DNA of 12,700 bases. Source: ASMP01 sp041484115. Lineage in GTDB: Archaea > Nanobdellota > Nanobdellia > Pacearchaeales > GW2011-AR1. Below, in pieces: positions 11,639 to 12,700 of this stretch. The position numbers and the translations under genes are program-made. The stretch lies in the NCBI GenBank assembly GCA_041484115.1, contig JBGPHA010000010.1, forward strand, positions 1 through 12,700, in the 5' to 3' direction. Position 1 is the stretch's first letter. Every line of letters starts with the position of its first letter. The notes beneath the pieces are model-generated. The model saw only the letters and a list, made by a program, of their open reading frames with translations, had not been told where the DNA came from and made no database searches.

Positions 11639-12157
11639 ATGAAAAAGTTAATCTGTGAAAAACCCCAGAGAATAATAAAAAACAGGAAGAAGCTTGAAGA
11701 AGAACTTGGAATAAAAATAACATGTGAAAGCAAGGAGATAACAATTCATGGCTCTCCTGAAAATGAATATGTTGCAGAAAAAGTTATAGAAGCATTGGAA
11801 TTCGGTTTCCCTTTTTCTGTTGCTCTTTTAATCAAAGATGAAGATTTCATGTTTGAGATTCTTAATGTAAAAGATTATACCAGAAGAAAAGATTTGGAAA
11901 GAGTCAGGGCAAGAATTATAGGAAAACAAGGCAAGACTTTGAGAACTCTCCTAGGATTAACAAAATGTCATTTTGAAATAAAAGGCAATCAGGTTGGTAT
12001 AATAGGGGAGCCAGAATACATAAGAAACGCGCAGGAAGCAATGATATCACTTATTCGCGGGGCAAAGCATGCAAACGTTTATTCTTTCCTGGAAAAGCAC
12101 CAGGTAAAGCCTGTTTTTGACCTTGGGTTAAAAGAAGTTAAAAAGAAAAAGAGATAA
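11639..12157 (+). CDS. KH-domain RNA-binding protein, archaeal Dim2/Pno1-like
   Basis: Likely 30S ribosome-assembly factor binding the 3' end region of 16S rRNA; archaeal Dim2 also interacts with aIF2-alpha. Seen: a degenerate N-terminal KH domain (about 1-55) without a GxxG loop (ICEKPQRIIKNRKKLEEELG). A second KH domain (about 85-145) follows with the loop GKQG at 95-98 (RARIIGKQGKTLRTLLGLTK) and EYIRNAQEAMISLIRGAKHA. A basic tail (VKKKKR) ends the protein. This degenerate-plus-canonical pairing and 172-aa length fit the Dim2/Pno1/Krr1 group. It is co-transcribed with aIF1A. In many archaea a Rio1 kinase gene lies between these two; here only 6 nt separate them. Confidence 0.9.
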   Translation: MKKLICEKPQRIIKNRKKLEEELGIKITCESKEITIHGSPENEYVAEKVIEALEFGFPFSVALLIKDEDFMFEILNVKDYTRRKDLERVRARIIGKQGKTLRTLLGLTKCHFEIKGNQVGIIGEPEYIRNAQEAMISLIRGAKHANVYSFLEKHQVKPVFDLGLKEVKKKKR

Positions 12158-12159
12158 GC

Positions 12160-12167
12160 TTTAAATA
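12160..12167 (+). promoter_or_regulatory. TATA box for tRNA-Asn (and probably mnmA)
   Basis: TTTAAATA is centred about 27 bp before the tRNA 5' end. It is the only TATA element available for the downstream mnmA gene, because none lies near 12275, where one would be needed. Confidence 0.65.
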
Positions 12168-12190
12168 ACAATTCTCACTCAAAAAATCAT

Positions 12191-12292
12191 GCCCGGGTAG
12201 CTCAGCGGTTAGAGCACATGGCTGTTACTAAGCGTAGGTAATTCTACTAAATAGAAACCATGGGGTCGGAGGTTCAAATCCTCCCTCGGGCG
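12191..12292 (+). tRNA. tRNA-Asn (anticodon GTT) with a 29-nt intron
   Basis: Exons are 12191-12227 and 12257-12292, giving a 73-nt mature tRNA. The acceptor GCCCGGG pairs with CTCGGGC (one G-U), with discriminator G12292. The D arm is GCTC...GAGC. The anticodon stem is CATGG/CCATG with spliced loop CTGTTAA and anticodon GTT at 12224-12226. The T arm is GGAGG-TTCAAAT-CCTCC. The intron is at the canonical 37/38 position. CCA is not encoded. A T4 run (12293-12296) follows, and mnmA starts 9 nt after the tRNA. Confidence 0.96.
12228..12256 (+). other. tRNA-Asn intron with bulge-helix-bulge splice sites
   Basis: The outer helix is CATGG/CCATG. The central 4-bp helix is CTGT (12222-12225) with ATAG (12251-12254), including one G-U pair. 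Two 3-nt bulges, TAC (12226-12228) and AAA (12255-12257), are each cut after the second base. This is the motif recognised by archaeal tRNA-splicing endonuclease. An inner hairpin GTAG/CTAC (12234-12247) closes the intron. The inner helix next to the bulge is broken by an A-A mismatch. Confidence 0.88.
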
Positions 12293-12301
12293 TTTTCTAA
12301 A

Positions 12302-12700
12302 ATGAAACCAAAAGTTCTCGTGGCAATGTCAGGAGGCGTTGATTCTAGCGTAGCTGCGCTTCTTCTGAAAAAACAAGGGTATGAAGTTATCGGAGCGTTC
12401 ATGAAAAACTGGAGTGATACAAAAAATGCATTTGGAGAATGCTCTTGGAAAGATGACAGGAAAGAAGCAATGCAAATTGCTTCAAAACTTAATATCCCTT
12501 TAATAACTCTTGACTTTGAGCGTGAATATAAAAAACAGGTGGTTGGCGAAATGTTCAGGCTCTACAAAAAGGGAATTACACCAAATCCTGACATAGACTG
12601 CAATCAAAAAATAAAATTTCCTCTTCTCTGGAAAACTGCGAAGAAACTAAATGCTGATTTTATAGCAACAGGACATTATTCAAGAATAAAGAATGGAAAA
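12302..12700 (+). CDS. mnmA: tRNA-specific 2-thiouridylase MnmA (partial, runs off right edge)
   Basis: Installs the 2-thio group on U34 of tRNAs for Lys, Glu and Gln, using ATP and a persulphide donor. The first 133 residues are visible. They contain the PP-loop SGGVDSS at 10-16; MKNWSD at 34-39; TPNPDIDCNQKIKF with Asp97 and Cys100, matching the catalytic region of bacterial MnmA; and ATGHYSRI at 122-129. The segment ECSWKDDRKEAMQIASKLNI resembles MnmA of candidate-phyla bacteria (from memory). MnmA is a bacterial and organellar family, whereas most archaea use NcsA/Ncs6 for this step, so transfer is inferred. The ATG at 12302 is fixed by the PP-loop position. The gene begins 9 nt after tRNA-Asn with no TATA of its own. 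The second catalytic cysteine should lie beyond the window. Confidence 0.94.
   Translation, partial: MKPKVLVAMSGGVDSSVAALLLKKQGYEVIGAFMKNWSDTKNAFGECSWKDDRKEAMQIASKLNIPLITLDFEREYKKQVVGEMFRLYKKGITPNPDIDCNQKIKFPLLWKTAKKLNADFIATGHYSRIKNGK

Noticed and set aside
12234..12247. Short hairpin gtag-gtaatt-ctac as a possible terminator
   Set aside because: It lies within the tRNA-Asn intron and is explained by the intron fold.
1..12700. Mobile element, CRISPR array, integrated virus or defence island
   Set aside because: I saw no transposase or integrase, no spaced repeats, no target-site duplications, and no tRNA followed by an integrase. All identified genes are housekeeping.

Overview
The window is a compact, AT-rich stretch of archaeal chromosome, most likely from a small-genome DPANN lineage (Woesearchaeota/Pacearchaeota-like; this placement is inference). 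The archaeal identity is secure. It encodes TBP, MCM helicase, ribosomal protein L15e, aIF1A, aIF2-beta, a DUF424 protein, a Dim2-type KH protein, an archaeal ATP-dependent DNA ligase and a tRNA-Asn with a bulge-helix-bulge intron. Nearly every transcription unit has a TATA box about 20-22 nt before its start codon, so most mRNAs should be leaderless. Set among these genes are three of bacterial character: a one-knuckle MetRS, Tag glycosylase and MnmA. This mixture is common in DPANN archaea.

Layout. 1-1616 (minus): the N-terminus of an exported or anchored protein that runs off the left edge, then metG. 1666-3153 (plus): tRNA-Gly(CCC), a zinc-ribbon/Hsp20-like fusion, tRNA-Ile(GAT) and L15e. 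3197-5484: DNA ligase (plus) and tag (minus), converging with a 4-bp stop-codon overlap. 5546-6814 (plus): a hypothetical protein, TBP behind three copies of TTTATAAA, and a small hypothetical. 6910-9591 (plus): an mcm-rpa operon. 9592-10173 (minus): a four-TM, six-cysteine membrane protein that abuts rpa. 10224-12157 (plus): aIF2-beta, a mini zinc-ribbon-like protein, a DUF424 protein, and an aIF1A-KH operon. 12191-12700 (plus): intron-containing tRNA-Asn and the 5' part of mnmA. No gene-free stretch exceeds 300 bases; all intergenic gaps are about 100 bases or less and hold mainly promoters.

The content is core information processing: replication (MCM, RPA, ligase), base-excision repair (Tag), transcription initiation (TBP), and translation and ribosome assembly (L15e, aIF2-beta, aIF1A, Dim2-like KH, MetRS, tRNAs, MnmA). 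I see no mobile element, CRISPR array, defence island or obviously new multi-gene system.

The unusual signals are regulatory and architectural. Two divergent pairs have one TATA box exactly midway between the two starts. The TBP gene has a triple TATA array that suggests self-regulation. mnmA begins 9 nt after a tRNA with no TATA of its own. Two convergent pairs have touching or overlapping stop codons, and the likely oligo-T terminators are carried on the antisense strand of Lys/Arg-rich protein tails.
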